64,000 nt of DNA from positions 186,001 through 250,000 of the forward strand of contig NZ_LQXO02000053.1 of assembly GCF_001639065.2 (NCBI RefSeq), written 5' to 3'. Source of the stretch: Vibrio barjaei (GTDB lineage Bacteria > Pseudomonadota > Gammaproteobacteria > Enterobacterales > Vibrionaceae). Below are positions 8,760-17,224 of this stretch, in pieces. Both the position numbers and the translations under genes were made by a program. Within the stretch, counting starts at the first letter, position 1. Each line of letters opens with the position of its first letter. The notes under the pieces were generated by a model. It made no database searches. It saw only the letters and a program-made list of their open reading frames with translations, and was not told where the DNA came from.

Positions 8760-9663
8760 ATAAAACTGAAGGGCGACCTTTCATCATTCGTAGCCCCTCT
8801 CTCTTTGCGCATTCAGCTAAAGGGTTCTCGGCCATATCAGCACGCCAGATGAATGACAGTGTACGTTCCATTTCTAGTTCGGGAACGTTCAACGCAACCA
8901 ATTGACCAGCTTCAATAAAACGCTCTACATCAAGATATGGTAAGCAAGTTAGGTATTGGCTATTCGCGACCATACTACGAAGTACAGGAACGTGCTCGTA
9001 CTCACGCCAGACATCTAAGTCCGCAATGAGATGGTGGATGGAGCTATCGAAGATTTTACGTGTACCGGAACCATGTTCGCGCAATACCCAACGCGCTTGC
9101 TCTAGTTGAGCGAGACTTACTCTATCTCTTCTTGCAAAAGGGTGATGGGCAGATGCCACTACAGTCAGGTGGTCTCGACACCAAACTTCTTGATGAACTC
9201 TATTATCGTCGCAGCGACCTTCAATAATGCCAAGGTCGTATTTGTAATCCAAAACACCTTCGATAACTGAGTCTGTGCTCTGTACACCCAACGTAATTCT
9301 CATCTCAGGGAAATCGTTGTCGATGGCACTGATAAGATCAGGGACTAAGTGTTCTGCAGGTGTTTGACTAGCACCAAGCTTTAATTCGCCACTCAATAGA
9401 TGCTGTTCGTAAAACCCCATCTCAATTTGCTGGGCGTCTTGTAACAAGCGTTTCGCTTTTGGACGCAACCAAACTCCCCAATGGGACAACGCCATCTGCT
9501 TACCCTGACGTTCAAATAAAGGGCGGCCAAGCATTTTCTCTAATTGCGCCAACGACATGCTAGTGGCTGATTGGGTTAAAGACAGCTTTTCAGCAGCTTG
9601 GCTGACACTTCCTGTATCGGCTACTGCATCAAATACTGCTAACTGCTTTAATGAATATCGCAT
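8758..9663 (-). CDS. LysR family regulator (YeiE-like)
   Basis: This protein has a typical N-terminal winged helix-turn-helix (YSLKQLAVFDAVADTGSVSQ, then LTQSATSMSLAQLEKMLGRPLF) and a periplasmic-binding-like effector domain. The layout and the DLGIIEGRCDD and WVLREHGSGTRKIFD motifs resemble E. coli YeiE, a regulator linked to sulfite response; the ligand here is unknown. I start at the ATG at 9663 because GGAAGGA lies seven to eight bases before it; a longer frame to 9708 has no such site. It is divergent from the formate/nitrite channel gene, which is its most likely target. Confidence 0.85.
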   Translation of the reverse strand: MRYSLKQLAVFDAVADTGSVSQAAEKLSLTQSATSMSLAQLEKMLGRPLFERQGKQMALSHWGVWLRPKAKRLLQDAQQIEMGFYEQHLLSGELKLGASQTPAEHLVPDLISAIDNDFPEMRITLGVQSTDSVIEGVLDYKYDLGIIEGRCDDNRVHQEVWCRDHLTVVASAHHPFARRDRVSLAQLEQARWVLREHGSGTRKIFDSSIHHLIADLDVWREYEHVPVLRSMVANSQYLTCLPYLDVERFIEAGQLVALNVPELEMERTLSFIWRADMAENPLAECAKREGLRMMKGRPSVL

Positions 9664-9995
9664 CTGCTTTCCTTCCACTACTAAATCCAAATTGAATGCC
9701 GCAATCAATTCTCAGGCGTCGACTGGACATCATCAGTTTCCCTTATGCTGCCCGCCAGGTGGATTTTTGTGATTATTATTTCACCACCAAGAATCTTCTA
9801 AACCTGTCAATCTCTCACTTAAAAACAGTACGTTATGGACAACAACCCTTATTCTACCTTGTGCAGATAAGTTATCAATATTTCTGATATAGATTTTAAA
9901 AATTATCAATTTTACCACTAGGTACTCTACCCCTTAATCTAGATTCGAACACGGCAAGGTGCCTTGTTCTCGCACTTTGATTAAGGAGTTATGAA
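9664..9995. other. Divergent intergenic region, LysR gene / FNT channel
   Basis: These 332 bases carry the promoters of both genes. I see AT-rich stretches around 9860-9910 but no site that I can name with confidence: GTGATTATTATTTCAC near 9770 has the wrong spacing for CRP. No gene is evident apart from the small frame that begins at 9996. Confidence 0.5.
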
Positions 9996-10037
9996 ATGCG
10001 CGAAACATCCAATACGACAAGAGTAAGGAGTCATTAA
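9996..10037 (+). CDS. Putative 13-residue leader peptide before the FNT channel
   Basis: The frame MRETSNTTRVRSH starts seven bases after a perfect AAGGAG (9983-9988). Its TAA stop shares the A of the channel's ATG (TAATG at 10035-10039). This is the geometry of a translationally coupled leader. A second AAGGAG inside it (10025-10030) serves the channel gene. No function can be read from the peptide itself. Confidence 0.4.
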   Translation: MRETSNTTRVRSH

Positions 10038-11485
10038 TGGCATCAGCTAGCTCCGACAATCATCTGCTCTTTTCGCCACTTGAAATGATGGCAGAAGCTG
10101 AAAAGTTTGCCTTAAGTAAAGCGAAGAAAACCAGTGGGATGACGATGAGTCTGGCCATCATGGCCGGGGCCTTCATTGGGCTTGCATTCCTTTTCTACAT
10201 CACAGTTACGACTGGAAGTGCAGATGCAGGATGGGGACTAAGCCGATTAGCGGGTGGACTCGCATTCAGTATGGGCCTGATTTTAATTGTTATTTGCGGT
10301 GGTGAGCTATTTACCAGCTCTGTTCTCTCCAGCATCTCGTGGGCAAATAAACAAATCAGTTTCAGAAAAATGCTGTCAATTTGGGGAAAGGTCTATGTCG
10401 GCAACTTTATCGGCGCAATGTTTTTGCTGTTGATTGTGTCAGCAGCCGGACTTTACCAAATGGACAACGGTCAATGGGGCCTTAACGCACTGAATATCGC
10501 TCAACATAAGCTTCATCATACGTGGGTACAAGCTTTTGCATTAGGTGTGCTTTGTAACCTACTTGTTTGCTTGGCGATATGGCTAACCTTTAGCTCAGCG
10601 AACGCTATGACGAAAGCTGCAATGACCGTCTTACCTGTCGCTATGTTCGTTAGCAGCGGTTTTGAACACTGCGTAGCAAACATGTTTATGGTGCCACTTG
10701 GAATCGTTATTCAGAACTTTGCGGGCAGCGAGTTTTGGGCGGCAACGGGTACAACCGCTGCACAGTTTAGCGACTTAACCCCAATGCACTTTCTCACTAA
10801 TAACCTAATACCAGTCACGCTAGGTAACATCATCGGTGGCGCGGTTTTGGTAGGGCTTGCCAATTGGAGCATCTACCGAAGACCACAACTAAAAGCAGCA
10901 AATGTCACTGCAATCACAACAACTACTGCGCTAACGTCAGTAAAGGAGACACAAATGAACAACAACATTATCGTAAAAGACATCATGAACACTCAACCGG
11001 TAACGCTTAGTGTTGAAATGCCTACTGCTGTTGCACTTGATACGCTTTTAGACCACAACTTAACAAGTGCACCAGTCACCGATATTGAAGGACGTTTGGT
11101 AGGCTTCTTCTCTGTCCACGACGTTATGGTAGACCTTTGGTGCCAAGACTACATCCCAGAGCAAGGTCAGAAAGTGGTGGATTTAATGAGTCGTGATGTC
11201 GTTGCCATCAATGCTACCGAAAAATTGGTAGATGTGGCTGAGTTTCTTTGCATCGACAAAGAGCAGCTATATCCGGTGAGCTCTATGGGCATCGCTACGA
11301 GTTTCTCTACTCTATCACTAGAAGAACGCGCTAAAGCGATGAAGGTCAGTAAGCCACATGTACTACCGGTTCTTGAAAATGGTGTCTTAGTAGGTGTGCT
11401 GTCTAGAGCAGAAGTTATGAAAGCAGTTCGCCCAATCTATGGTGAACGCCTGAATATTGTTGAACGTGAGCTTGAAACCGCATAG
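10037..11485 (+). CDS. Formate/nitrite transporter family channel fused to a CBS-pair domain
   Basis: This 482-residue protein joins an FNT channel (about residues 1-285, six membrane helices, with GGELFTSSVL near 88 and the FEHCVANMF segment near 210) to a pair of CBS domains (about 310-480: VKDIMNTQPVTL and VVDLMSRDVVAI are their starts). FNT channels move small anions such as formate, nitrite or hydrosulfide; CBS pairs usually bind adenine nucleotides, so energy-state gating is a reasonable inference. An internal ATG at 10955 (residue 307), just at the CBS start, has its own AAAGGAG six bases upstream, so the CBS half may also be made separately. It is divergent from a LysR gene and followed by a terminator. 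Confidence 0.85.
   Translation: MASASSDNHLLFSPLEMMAEAEKFALSKAKKTSGMTMSLAIMAGAFIGLAFLFYITVTTGSADAGWGLSRLAGGLAFSMGLILIVICGGELFTSSVLSSISWANKQISFRKMLSIWGKVYVGNFIGAMFLLLIVSAAGLYQMDNGQWGLNALNIAQHKLHHTWVQAFALGVLCNLLVCLAIWLTFSSANAMTKAAMTVLPVAMFVSSGFEHCVANMFMVPLGIVIQNFAGSEFWAATGTTAAQFSDLTPMHFLTNNLIPVTLGNIIGGAVLVGLANWSIYRRPQLKAANVTAITTTTALTSVKETQMNNNIIVKDIMNTQPVTLSVEMPTAVALDTLLDHNLTSAPVTDIEGRLVGFFSVHDVMVDLWCQDYIPEQGQKVVDLMSRDVVAINATEKLVDVAEFLCIDKEQLYPVSSMGIATSFSTLSLEERAKAMKVSKPHVLPVLENGVLVGVLSRAEVMKAVRPIYGERLNIVERELETA
10942..10957 (+). promoter_or_regulatory. Internal ribosome site and ATG at the CBS domain boundary
   Basis: AAAGGAG (10942-10948) stands six bases before an in-frame ATG (10955). Translation from here would give a free 176-residue CBS-pair protein. 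Confidence 0.45.
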
Positions 11486-11530
11486 TTCGACACAAAAGTT
11501 TTTGGCTAGGAAATAAGTCGTTTGGCCGAA

Positions 11531-11556
11531 AAAAGCCCCGGTGTAAAAACCGGGGC
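11531..11556 (-). terminator. Terminator of the YadA-like gene
   Basis: GCCCCGGT/ACCGGGGC (11535-11556) is a strong 8-bp stem; on the minus strand it is followed by TTTTTT. It also lies between convergent genes, 46 bases after the FNT stop. Confidence 0.85.
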
Positions 11557-11584
11557 AATCTTATTCGTAAAGACTTAGTTATTA

Positions 11585-12658
11585 TTATTTGAAACGGTAC
11601 TGAACTCCTGCGCCAGCAGATACTTGTGAATTAGAGCGCTTACCCGCTGTTTCGTAGTTCACAGTCATTGATGAAGACCAGTTTGCGTTAAATTGATATG
11701 CACCACCTAGAGCAAGAGCTTGTTTAGAACCCGCTGCACCAATACCTACACCCATCGCAAATTCACCAGAATCTTGAACCATTGGACGTGCGTTAGTAAC
11801 TGCGTGAGACGTTGCAACAACACCATCCATGCGGTCTTCGAGGTCTAGCATTTTGTTACCCATTTTTGCCATATCAGCTTCTAAAGAGTCAATGCGTTTC
11901 GTGTTTGCAGCAATCTTGTTGTCTAGAGTGCTATATGCTGCAGTAGCTTCGGTATATGCTCCAGCAGCGATTTTTTCTAGTTCTCGTGCTGCCGCTGTCG
12001 CGTCTTCAACTTTCACATGAAGATCTGGCAGTGGTGCTGGAACTGGTGCATCTTCAGTATCAACTTTTACTTTTGAAGCTGTTTCATCATACTTTTTGAT
12101 TGATGCTGTGTGTTTCTTTCCATCAATGTATGAAGTGATTTCGACTTCTCCATCTTTGTTAGTTACCGTTCCGACAACTTCTCCCTCACCGTATTTAGTA
12201 ATGATTTGACCTGTTTCGTCGATTACTAGTTCGTTCTCATCAAAAAAGTTTTCAAGGTCCCGATTTTCAACAATTTGATACTCATTACTAGGGTCATCGA
12301 TAATCACGTTATTTTCAGGAACGACGATAAAAGACTCACTGCCACCGACGGAATCGCTATAGTCAATTTTGCTGCTGTTAATGTCGATCGCTACTGTCTC
12401 ACCGGTGGACTCGTCTGTAACTGTGTAAGTTTTGCCGTCAGTCTTGCCAACTTTTACAAACTCTTTTACTTCACCGTTATGGTCATAAACCTTAGAATAA
12501 ATATCGCCGCTTTTATCTACAGATAGGTTGTGCTGTTCAACAATATAATTGACCGTTGCTTCTGCGTCTTTCATGTCTATTACTTTTGGCGCTTGCTCAG
12601 CTATAACTGGTGCTGCGAATAAAGTAGTCAGTGAAAGTGCGATTATCGTCTTTTTCAT
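11585..12658 (-). CDS. Small trimeric autotransporter (YadA-like C-terminal anchor)
   Basis: The 357-residue product has a signal peptide (MKKTIIALSLTTLFAAPVIA), an acidic, repetitive passenger of about 180 residues rich in D/E/V/T, a coiled-coil stalk (about 230-280, LDNKIAANTKRIDSLEADM) and a C-terminal YadA-type membrane anchor of about 75 residues (GEFAMGVGIGAAGSKQALAL to the final QYRFK, ending in aromatic-x-Phe-Lys). Such proteins trimerise to form a 12-stranded barrel and display an adhesin. The passenger is short and shows tandem 'DxxGE(V/I)' style repeats of possible beta-roll nature. I start at the ATG at 12658, where the signal peptide begins. A long leader with possible RNA structure precedes it. 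Confidence 0.8.
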   Translation of the reverse strand: MKKTIIALSLTTLFAAPVIAEQAPKVIDMKDAEATVNYIVEQHNLSVDKSGDIYSKVYDHNGEVKEFVKVGKTDGKTYTVTDESTGETVAIDINSSKIDYSDSVGGSESFIVVPENNVIIDDPSNEYQIVENRDLENFFDENELVIDETGQIITKYGEGEVVGTVTNKDGEVEITSYIDGKKHTASIKKYDETASKVKVDTEDAPVPAPLPDLHVKVEDATAAARELEKIAAGAYTEATAAYSTLDNKIAANTKRIDSLEADMAKMGNKMLDLEDRMDGVVATSHAVTNARPMVQDSGEFAMGVGIGAAGSKQALALGGAYQFNANWSSSMTVNYETAGKRSNSQVSAGAGVQYRFK

Positions 12659-12755
12659 TTTTATAACTCTTTGTATCAATAAGGAAAATAGGATTTATTA
12701 TTTGGCGACTATCCCTTCGCCCTATCGAAACATCAGCCACTCACCGTAGACCAAT

Positions 12756-12822
12756 CATTTCGCCAATTACCGAGCCGTTCCGTTGGTAACTGGTGTGCTC
12801 ATTGCTGAGAACGAGGCGAATG
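12756..12822 (-). ncRNA. Putative structured leader RNA (three-way junction)
   Basis: Read on the minus strand, CATTCGCC (12822-12815) can pair with GGCGAAATG (12764-12756) with one bulged A. Inside are two hairpins: CTCA-GCAA-TGAG with a GNRA tetraloop (12798-12809) and TTACC...GGTAA (12767-12789). The element sits about 100 bases before the YadA-like start codon. It does not match any riboswitch that I recognise, including the c-di-GMP-I consensus. Confidence 0.3.
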
Positions 12823-12967
12823 TTAGATACAAAGATTTTTCTAATGTAGTTGAAGAAAATTAGTTATTTATAGAAAGCAGTTAACGAAATATTAGTAAAT
12901 GATTCGCAACTTAAGAGAAAAGGAAATCTGACGATAGTTATCAGTATTTTTGAATTAGTTTGGTTCA

Positions 12968-12998
12968 CAAAAAAGCCCCTTAGAAAGGGGCTTAAAAA
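12968..12998 (-). terminator. Terminator of the yceJ-yceI operon
   Basis: AAGCCCCTT pairs with AAGGGGCTT around a short loop, with T-rich flanks on the minus strand. It lies just past the yceI stop at 13027. Confidence 0.85.
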
Positions 12999-13026
12999 AT
13001 CAAATTAGCATACTGATAAGAAATGG

Positions 13027-13596
13027 TTATTTCTTCACGCCTTCTACGTGAAGTTCCATGTCAACATAGCTTGAATCGCCCATAACTGGAATCTTGAAGT
13101 CAGCCAGTTCTAAACGTGTAGTACCATTAAAGCCTGCACGCTCGCCACCCCATGGGTCTTGTCCTGCTCCGATAAACTCTGCTTCAATCGTGATTGGTTG
13201 TGTTACACCGTGAAGTGTTAGGTCACCCATCACGTCAAGTTTGCCGTCACCTTTGTCTTTTACACCAGTACTTTTGAACGTTGCTTCAGAAAACTTGCTT
13301 GCATCGATGAAGTCTGAACTGCGGATGTGCTTGTCACGCTCAGCATGGTTTGAATCTAAGCTTGTCGTATCAACAACGACTTCTACCGCTGCTGCGTCAA
13401 CGTTTGCAGGATCATAGCTGAACTCGCCTGAAAAGTTGTTGAATCTACCTTTGATAAAACTATACCCAAGGTGACTCACTTTAAAGTTAATAGAGGCGTG
13501 TGCACCTTTTGTATCAATTACATAGTCTGCAGCATTTGCACCTAGCGGCAACATCATTGCCACTGCCATTCCTGTAGCGATTAGTGTCTTTTTCAT
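13027..13596 (-). CDS. yceI: YceI family periplasmic protein
   Basis: This 189-residue protein has a signal peptide of 22 residues (ending GANA) and a YceI lipocalin-like barrel starting ADYVIDTKGAHASINFKVSH. Family motifs seen are GRFNNFSGEF (about 51), DSNHAERDKHIRSSDF (about 82) and GDLTLHGVTQPI (about 124). YceI proteins bind polyisoprenoid ligands in the periplasm and are often base- or stress-inducible. Its ATG overlaps the stop of the cytochrome b gene by ATGA, so the two are translationally coupled, the usual yceJ-yceI pair. Confidence 0.93.
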   Translation of the reverse strand: MKKTLIATGMAVAMMLPLGANAADYVIDTKGAHASINFKVSHLGYSFIKGRFNNFSGEFSYDPANVDAAAVEVVVDTTSLDSNHAERDKHIRSSDFIDASKFSEATFKSTGVKDKGDGKLDVMGDLTLHGVTQPITIEAEFIGAGQDPWGGERAGFNGTTRLELADFKIPVMGDSSYVDMELHVEGVKK

Positions 13597-14135
13597 TTCG
13601 AAACTCCTAACATTTTTCGAAGGGTATTATCTTTGTTAATAAAGTGATGTTTTAACGCGGCTAGTGCATGTCCAGCGGCGGCAATAATAACGAACCAAGC
13701 AGCATAAAAGTGAACTTCGCCCGCTATGTCAGATTGGTTAGCAAACAACTCACCTGCACCAGGTACAGTGAACCAATCAAATACCTCTATGCCCCTACCG
13801 TCGGAGGTAGAGATTAAATAGCCACTGACGAATATAACAACCAGTGCTAGATACATCAGTAAGTGGCCAACTTTTGCACCTAATTGCTCAATAGGATGGC
13901 CTTCAATTTTTGGTGTGGCAGTGACACTTATCCAAAGAAGACGAAAAACCGTCAAACCAGCTAAAAGAATACCTATCGACTTATGCCAATGAGGAGCTGT
14001 TTTGTACCACTCGCTGTAGTAGGTTAAGTCAACCATCCATAAACCAACGGCAAACATTCCTATAATCACAATCGCAGAAAGCCAATGCAGTGCTCTCGCC
14101 ATAGGGTTATAGTTTTTTACTTCGTTTCCAGTCAT
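13593..14135 (-). CDS. Cytochrome b561 family protein (YceJ/CybB)
   Basis: This about 180-residue protein has four membrane helices and the di-haem His residues of the CybB family: NYNPMARALHWLSAI near the start, HWHKSIGILLAGLTVFRLLW near 50, GHLLMYLALVV near 95 and the HFYAAW...GHALAALKHH segment near the C-terminus. It would move electrons from quinol at the inner membrane, probably for YceI-linked chemistry. A longer frame to 14186 exists with AAGG ahead of it; I prefer the ATG at 14135, nearer the usual family start, but this is not settled. Confidence 0.85.
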   Translation of the reverse strand: MTGNEVKNYNPMARALHWLSAIVIIGMFAVGLWMVDLTYYSEWYKTAPHWHKSIGILLAGLTVFRLLWISVTATPKIEGHPIEQLGAKVGHLLMYLALVVIFVSGYLISTSDGRGIEVFDWFTVPGAGELFANQSDIAGEVHFYAAWFVIIAAAGHALAALKHHFINKDNTLRKMLGVSK

Positions 14136-14295
14136 TACCAATTCCGTTACTTGATATTGCATCTCATTTAGTATCTTAACAACCATACAACCTTTGAGAT
14201 ACAGTATTTACCTAAATTGACACTTTAACGATAATCACTCTTTGATAATGTTATTCAGTTTTTTCGAACAAGATATTTATTTATCAATTAGTCAC

Positions 14296-14532
14296 TTAGC
14301 TATCTTCTGGCATTTCTATCTCATATAACTCATCACTAATGTCCATGACTTTCCGTTCAAGTACCTGTTTAGCATCATCTAACCCTTTGTTAAAGAAGGC
14401 GGGACCTAGTTTTTTGATCAGGAAATCTAGTAAAAACTCAGCGTCGAACTGCCCTAACTCATAGTCGAGCTCATCACTAAAATAGGTTTGTAAATCACTA
14501 ATGAGCTCTGCTCTTTTCTTGGTTTCAAACAT
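14296..14532 (-). CDS. DUF2164 family protein
   Basis: This 78-residue cytoplasmic protein has the DUF2164 pattern: a helix with LISDLQTYFSDELDYELGQF, then DAEFLLDFLIKKLGPAFFNK and GLDDAKQVLERKVMDISDEL. The Asp-Glu-rich 'ELGQFDAEFLLDF' core is the family hallmark. Role unknown. TTAGGA precedes the ATG with good spacing. It appears monocistronic. Confidence 0.85.
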   Translation of the reverse strand: MFETKKRAELISDLQTYFSDELDYELGQFDAEFLLDFLIKKLGPAFFNKGLDDAKQVLERKVMDISDELYEIEMPEDS

Positions 14533-14725
14533 GTTATTCCTAATTATTTGTTACAATTAAAGGGTTAACTATAACACTGCTCGAGCTAAGGCAAGTATTA
14601 CGCAGTGGATCTCAATCCCATTGTCACAATTTTCCACGCAAGTCTCATAATCTTTGATTATTTCCCTTATAAGTTTCATTTTTGAAACCCATAAACTATC
14701 ATAAAGACAATTTTATGGAGGAACC

Positions 14726-15370
14726 ATGACCGACGGATATCAAGAACGCATTTCTACACTGTTAAAAGAAAAAAACATTACCAATAACGAGTTGGCCGAA
14801 GCGATCGGAAAAGGTAAAGCCACGATAGGACGTTACCTCACGAAAGGCCCAACACGTACTTATCCGTCCATTGAAGATCTTTCATTAATCGCTGAATATT
14901 TTAAAGTGCAAGCCCATTGGCTTTGCTTTGGTGTAGGCGACAAACATACAGACGCTGAAGATATTACCCATGCAGCAAACCAAAGTGCGGTCACTGTTGC
15001 TGTGTATAATCGTACAGAGGTCAATGCATTATTAAGCGGCGACACGCCTCCTTCAGTAGGCTCTATACCTGTTCCCCCTGAGTACAAAGAATGTTTTGGC
15101 GTAATGTACCCAGTTACTGGGTCCGTGTCCTATAAATGGGATTGTATCGCGCTCGTTAATCCTAATAAGGCTTGGGTTAACGATGACATCGTATTAGCAA
15201 GACTTCCAGGCAACCCTTACCCGGATTTTTTCACTCTTGTTAAAGTTGGTACGATCATCCACGTCTGGTATGGCGACGACACAACCAAGAATGCAATTCA
15301 TCAAGTCAGTGATAATGATATAGACGTGTTAGGTGTCGTGCGTTGGGGCACTTGGGAAAAACGAATCTAA
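14726..15370 (+). CDS. HTH regulator with degenerate S24/LexA-like C-terminal domain
   Basis: This 214-residue protein has an N-terminal XRE helix-turn-helix (LLKEKNITNNELAEAIGKGK, about 12-31) followed by a C-terminal domain with the fold pattern of phage CI/LexA repressors (NDDIVLARLPGN near 148, FTLVKVGTIIHVWYGDD near 166, DVLGVVRWGTW at the end). The Lys of the catalytic dyad appears present in LVKVG, but the Gly-Asp-Ser-Met nucleophile motif is replaced by VTGSVSYKWD, so self-cleavage is doubtful. GGAGGAACC before the ATG fixes the start. No phage genes surround it. The next gene starts 34 bases downstream. Confidence 0.75.
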   Translation: MTDGYQERISTLLKEKNITNNELAEAIGKGKATIGRYLTKGPTRTYPSIEDLSLIAEYFKVQAHWLCFGVGDKHTDAEDITHAANQSAVTVAVYNRTEVNALLSGDTPPSVGSIPVPPEYKECFGVMYPVTGSVSYKWDCIALVNPNKAWVNDDIVLARLPGNPYPDFFTLVKVGTIIHVWYGDDTTKNAIHQVSDNDIDVLGVVRWGTWEKRI

Positions 15371-15404
15371 TAACGACTCCGTTTCAAGGAAGAAGGATTT
15401 TTCA

Positions 15405-16037
15405 TTGTTGCAAGATATCGTAGTGCATAGTATTCGCAACTTTCAAGCAGACTGCCAAAAGCTCTGCCACCAACACTACCCTGCCGTCCATAATGGTGGA
15501 ATGACCGAACATCACCTCGGACTCGCGTTTGCCAGACGACTTTCCGCGAGCTTTATAAGTTTGGGCCATGAGGCAACACTGGCACCTTTAGATTCCAAAA
15601 GCGATTCGGCAAGTTCATGTAATTATCGGGTTAGTTCTCCTTTGGGGACTATTTGGATAATCACCCATCATTTCATTAATGCTAACTCTGCAAGTAAAGA
15701 GCGCCTATTTACTCACCTCCAACAATGGCAAGCCGAGAATCATTACGCTATTCAATCCAAGGATATTTTGGTTGTTGTCGCTGACCATTGGATCAATCGA
15801 TGTGCTCAGAGCCGAGGACTTATCCATTGGTGGCAAAATACACTTCCACCAGATCTCGACTGTTATGTCCGCCAAGGAGTTAAATTGATTGAGGCAGATC
15901 ATTCACTTAGTGGTTCACTTCGAAATCGACTTGCGATGACACCTAGCTATATTAACTTCACTCACCCGTTAAAACGGACAGCTAATCAAGATCCAGTATT
16001 AAAGTACGTTCAGCTTTTCGCAATTATTCATCCCTAG
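15405..16037 (+). CDS. Protein of unknown function downstream of the S24-like regulator
   Basis: About 210 residues, soluble, with no signal peptide or membrane span. I do not recognise a family. Visible features are a His/Cys-containing N-terminal helix region, NGGMTEHHLGLAFARRL near 30, a beta-rich centre (YRVSSPLGTIWIITHHF) and KDILVVVADHWINRC near 120, with a pattern of buried hydrophobic strands that would fit an alpha/beta fold. I start at a TTG at 15405 because AAGGA lies seven bases upstream; a GTG at 15333 would overlap the regulator. Close spacing suggests an operon with the regulator. Confidence 0.65.
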   Translation: MLQDIVVHSIRNFQADCQKLCHQHYPAVHNGGMTEHHLGLAFARRLSASFISLGHEATLAPLDSKSDSASSCNYRVSSPLGTIWIITHHFINANSASKERLFTHLQQWQAENHYAIQSKDILVVVADHWINRCAQSRGLIHWWQNTLPPDLDCYVRQGVKLIEADHSLSGSLRNRLAMTPSYINFTHPLKRTANQDPVLKYVQLFAIIHP

Positions 16038-16122
16038 CGGCTTTGTTTTTCACGATAGTTGTCATCAAACTTTAACTACAATTTCTCATAGTGGTTCCGT
16101 TACTAACCAAGCTAGAGTTGAA

Positions 16123-16911
16123 GTGAAAAGTCTCAAACGATACCAATATGAAAAATATGCTGTGTTGTGTAACTTGGCATATCCTCGAGTATTCAAACAA
16201 ACACGCTACGGCTTCGATCCTAATGGGCAACGAATTGTCGCCAATAGAACTGGAAAAACCGTCGTTCGCATTCTGTGGAGCCAAAACAGAGAAGAAGCGG
16301 TCATCGTAATAAAAGGCTCTCACAGTCCTACTGATTGGTTATTAAATTTCGCTATGTGGCACAGAACCTGTCGACATTTTGGGCTCAACTACTCCATCCA
16401 TGCAGGTTTTCACTTTATTCTTAACCAAGAAAGCCGGCCCACACATAAAAAAGACCAATTAGGTCTTTCTGTGTTCGAACGCACGATAAGCATCGCTTCT
16501 GAATTGATTGAGAATGGTAAGCGTATCGCGATTACTGGCCATTCCTCTGGCGGCGCAATCGGATGTGTCATTGCTGATGCGCTTGAACAAAAATACCCCA
16601 AATCAATAAAACGCATTGTAACGTTTGGCCAACCTGCTATTGGGGGGTATGGATTTAAAAAGCGCTTCAAACTAGCCCATAAAACCTACCGAATCTGTTG
16701 TGACCTCGACGTGGTCACGTTTTTACCCCCCATTCCATTCGCGTACTGGCACGTGGGTAAAATGTTATGGCTATACAACGGCCGCATTTATGAAAACACC
16801 CCTTCAGTAGTGAGACTCGGGCGCTCATTAATATCTTGGTTAATCCGGCCTTTTTCTTATCATTTAATGAGTAAATACATAAGGAACAAGGATTTCTTTG
16901 ATGAACGTTAA
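16123..16911 (+). CDS. Class 3 lipase-like alpha/beta hydrolase
   Basis: This 262-residue protein has the class 3 (fungal) lipase signature: nucleophile elbow ITGHSSGGAIG (about 140-150), the aspartate-bearing DLDVVTFLPP segment near 200 and a His in SYHLMSKYI near 246. A strand VIVIKGSHSPTDWLLNF near 60 carries the oxyanion region. There is no signal peptide, so it is probably cytoplasmic. The frame has only a GTG start at 16123 with a weak GAG ribosome site. It follows the unknown gene by 85 bases on the same strand; a functional link is not shown. Confidence 0.8.
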   Translation: MKSLKRYQYEKYAVLCNLAYPRVFKQTRYGFDPNGQRIVANRTGKTVVRILWSQNREEAVIVIKGSHSPTDWLLNFAMWHRTCRHFGLNYSIHAGFHFILNQESRPTHKKDQLGLSVFERTISIASELIENGKRIAITGHSSGGAIGCVIADALEQKYPKSIKRIVTFGQPAIGGYGFKKRFKLAHKTYRICCDLDVVTFLPPIPFAYWHVGKMLWLYNGRIYENTPSVVRLGRSLISWLIRPFSYHLMSKYIRNKDFFDER

Positions 16912-17224
16912 AATGAGACGTGTTTCAAAAAAAACAGACAAATCTATAAAAAGTTAATCGATTACATTAATCAATACTATTGCTATGGCAAATATGAGAC
17001 ATATCAATGTAATTAAGATTCTTAGCCAAGTTTTGGCTGCTTTTTATACAAGATTTCATCAAATTATAAACACTGACACGGATTCACTTTCAAAAAACGT
17101 TAATGGTTCACATTAGCTCAGACAATAATAGTGATATTTATCACAGATATCATTCAGTTACTGAATTTGACATCCGCGATCAGCGTGCCATGATAGTTTG
17201 AATTTCATTTATAAAACGCTGTAA
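16912..17224. other. Intergenic region before the EAL gene
   Basis: About 313 bases. It holds a candidate terminator at 17023-17046 and an AT-rich promoter zone. I see no gene in it. Confidence 0.5.
17023..17046 (+). terminator. Candidate rho-independent terminator
   Basis: AGCCAA/TTGGCT forms a short stem with a 3-4-nt loop followed by GCTTTTTATA. It is about 110 bases past the lipase stop. Confidence 0.5.

Larger units (their letters stand above)
12659..13019. other. Long intergenic region upstream of the YadA-like gene
   Basis: About 360 bases without a protein gene. It holds the yceI terminator (12968-12998), an AT-rich probable promoter zone around 12830-12960 for the minus-strand YadA-like gene and the possible leader RNA at 12756-12822. 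Confidence 0.6.

Noticed and set aside
9765-9785. CRP site in the LysR/FNT region
   Set aside because: GTGATTATTATTTCAC has eight rather than six bases between the half sites.
12659-12850. c-di-GMP-I (GEMM) riboswitch before the YadA-like gene
   Set aside because: A GNRA hairpin and junction are present, but the conserved sequence blocks of that riboswitch class are not.
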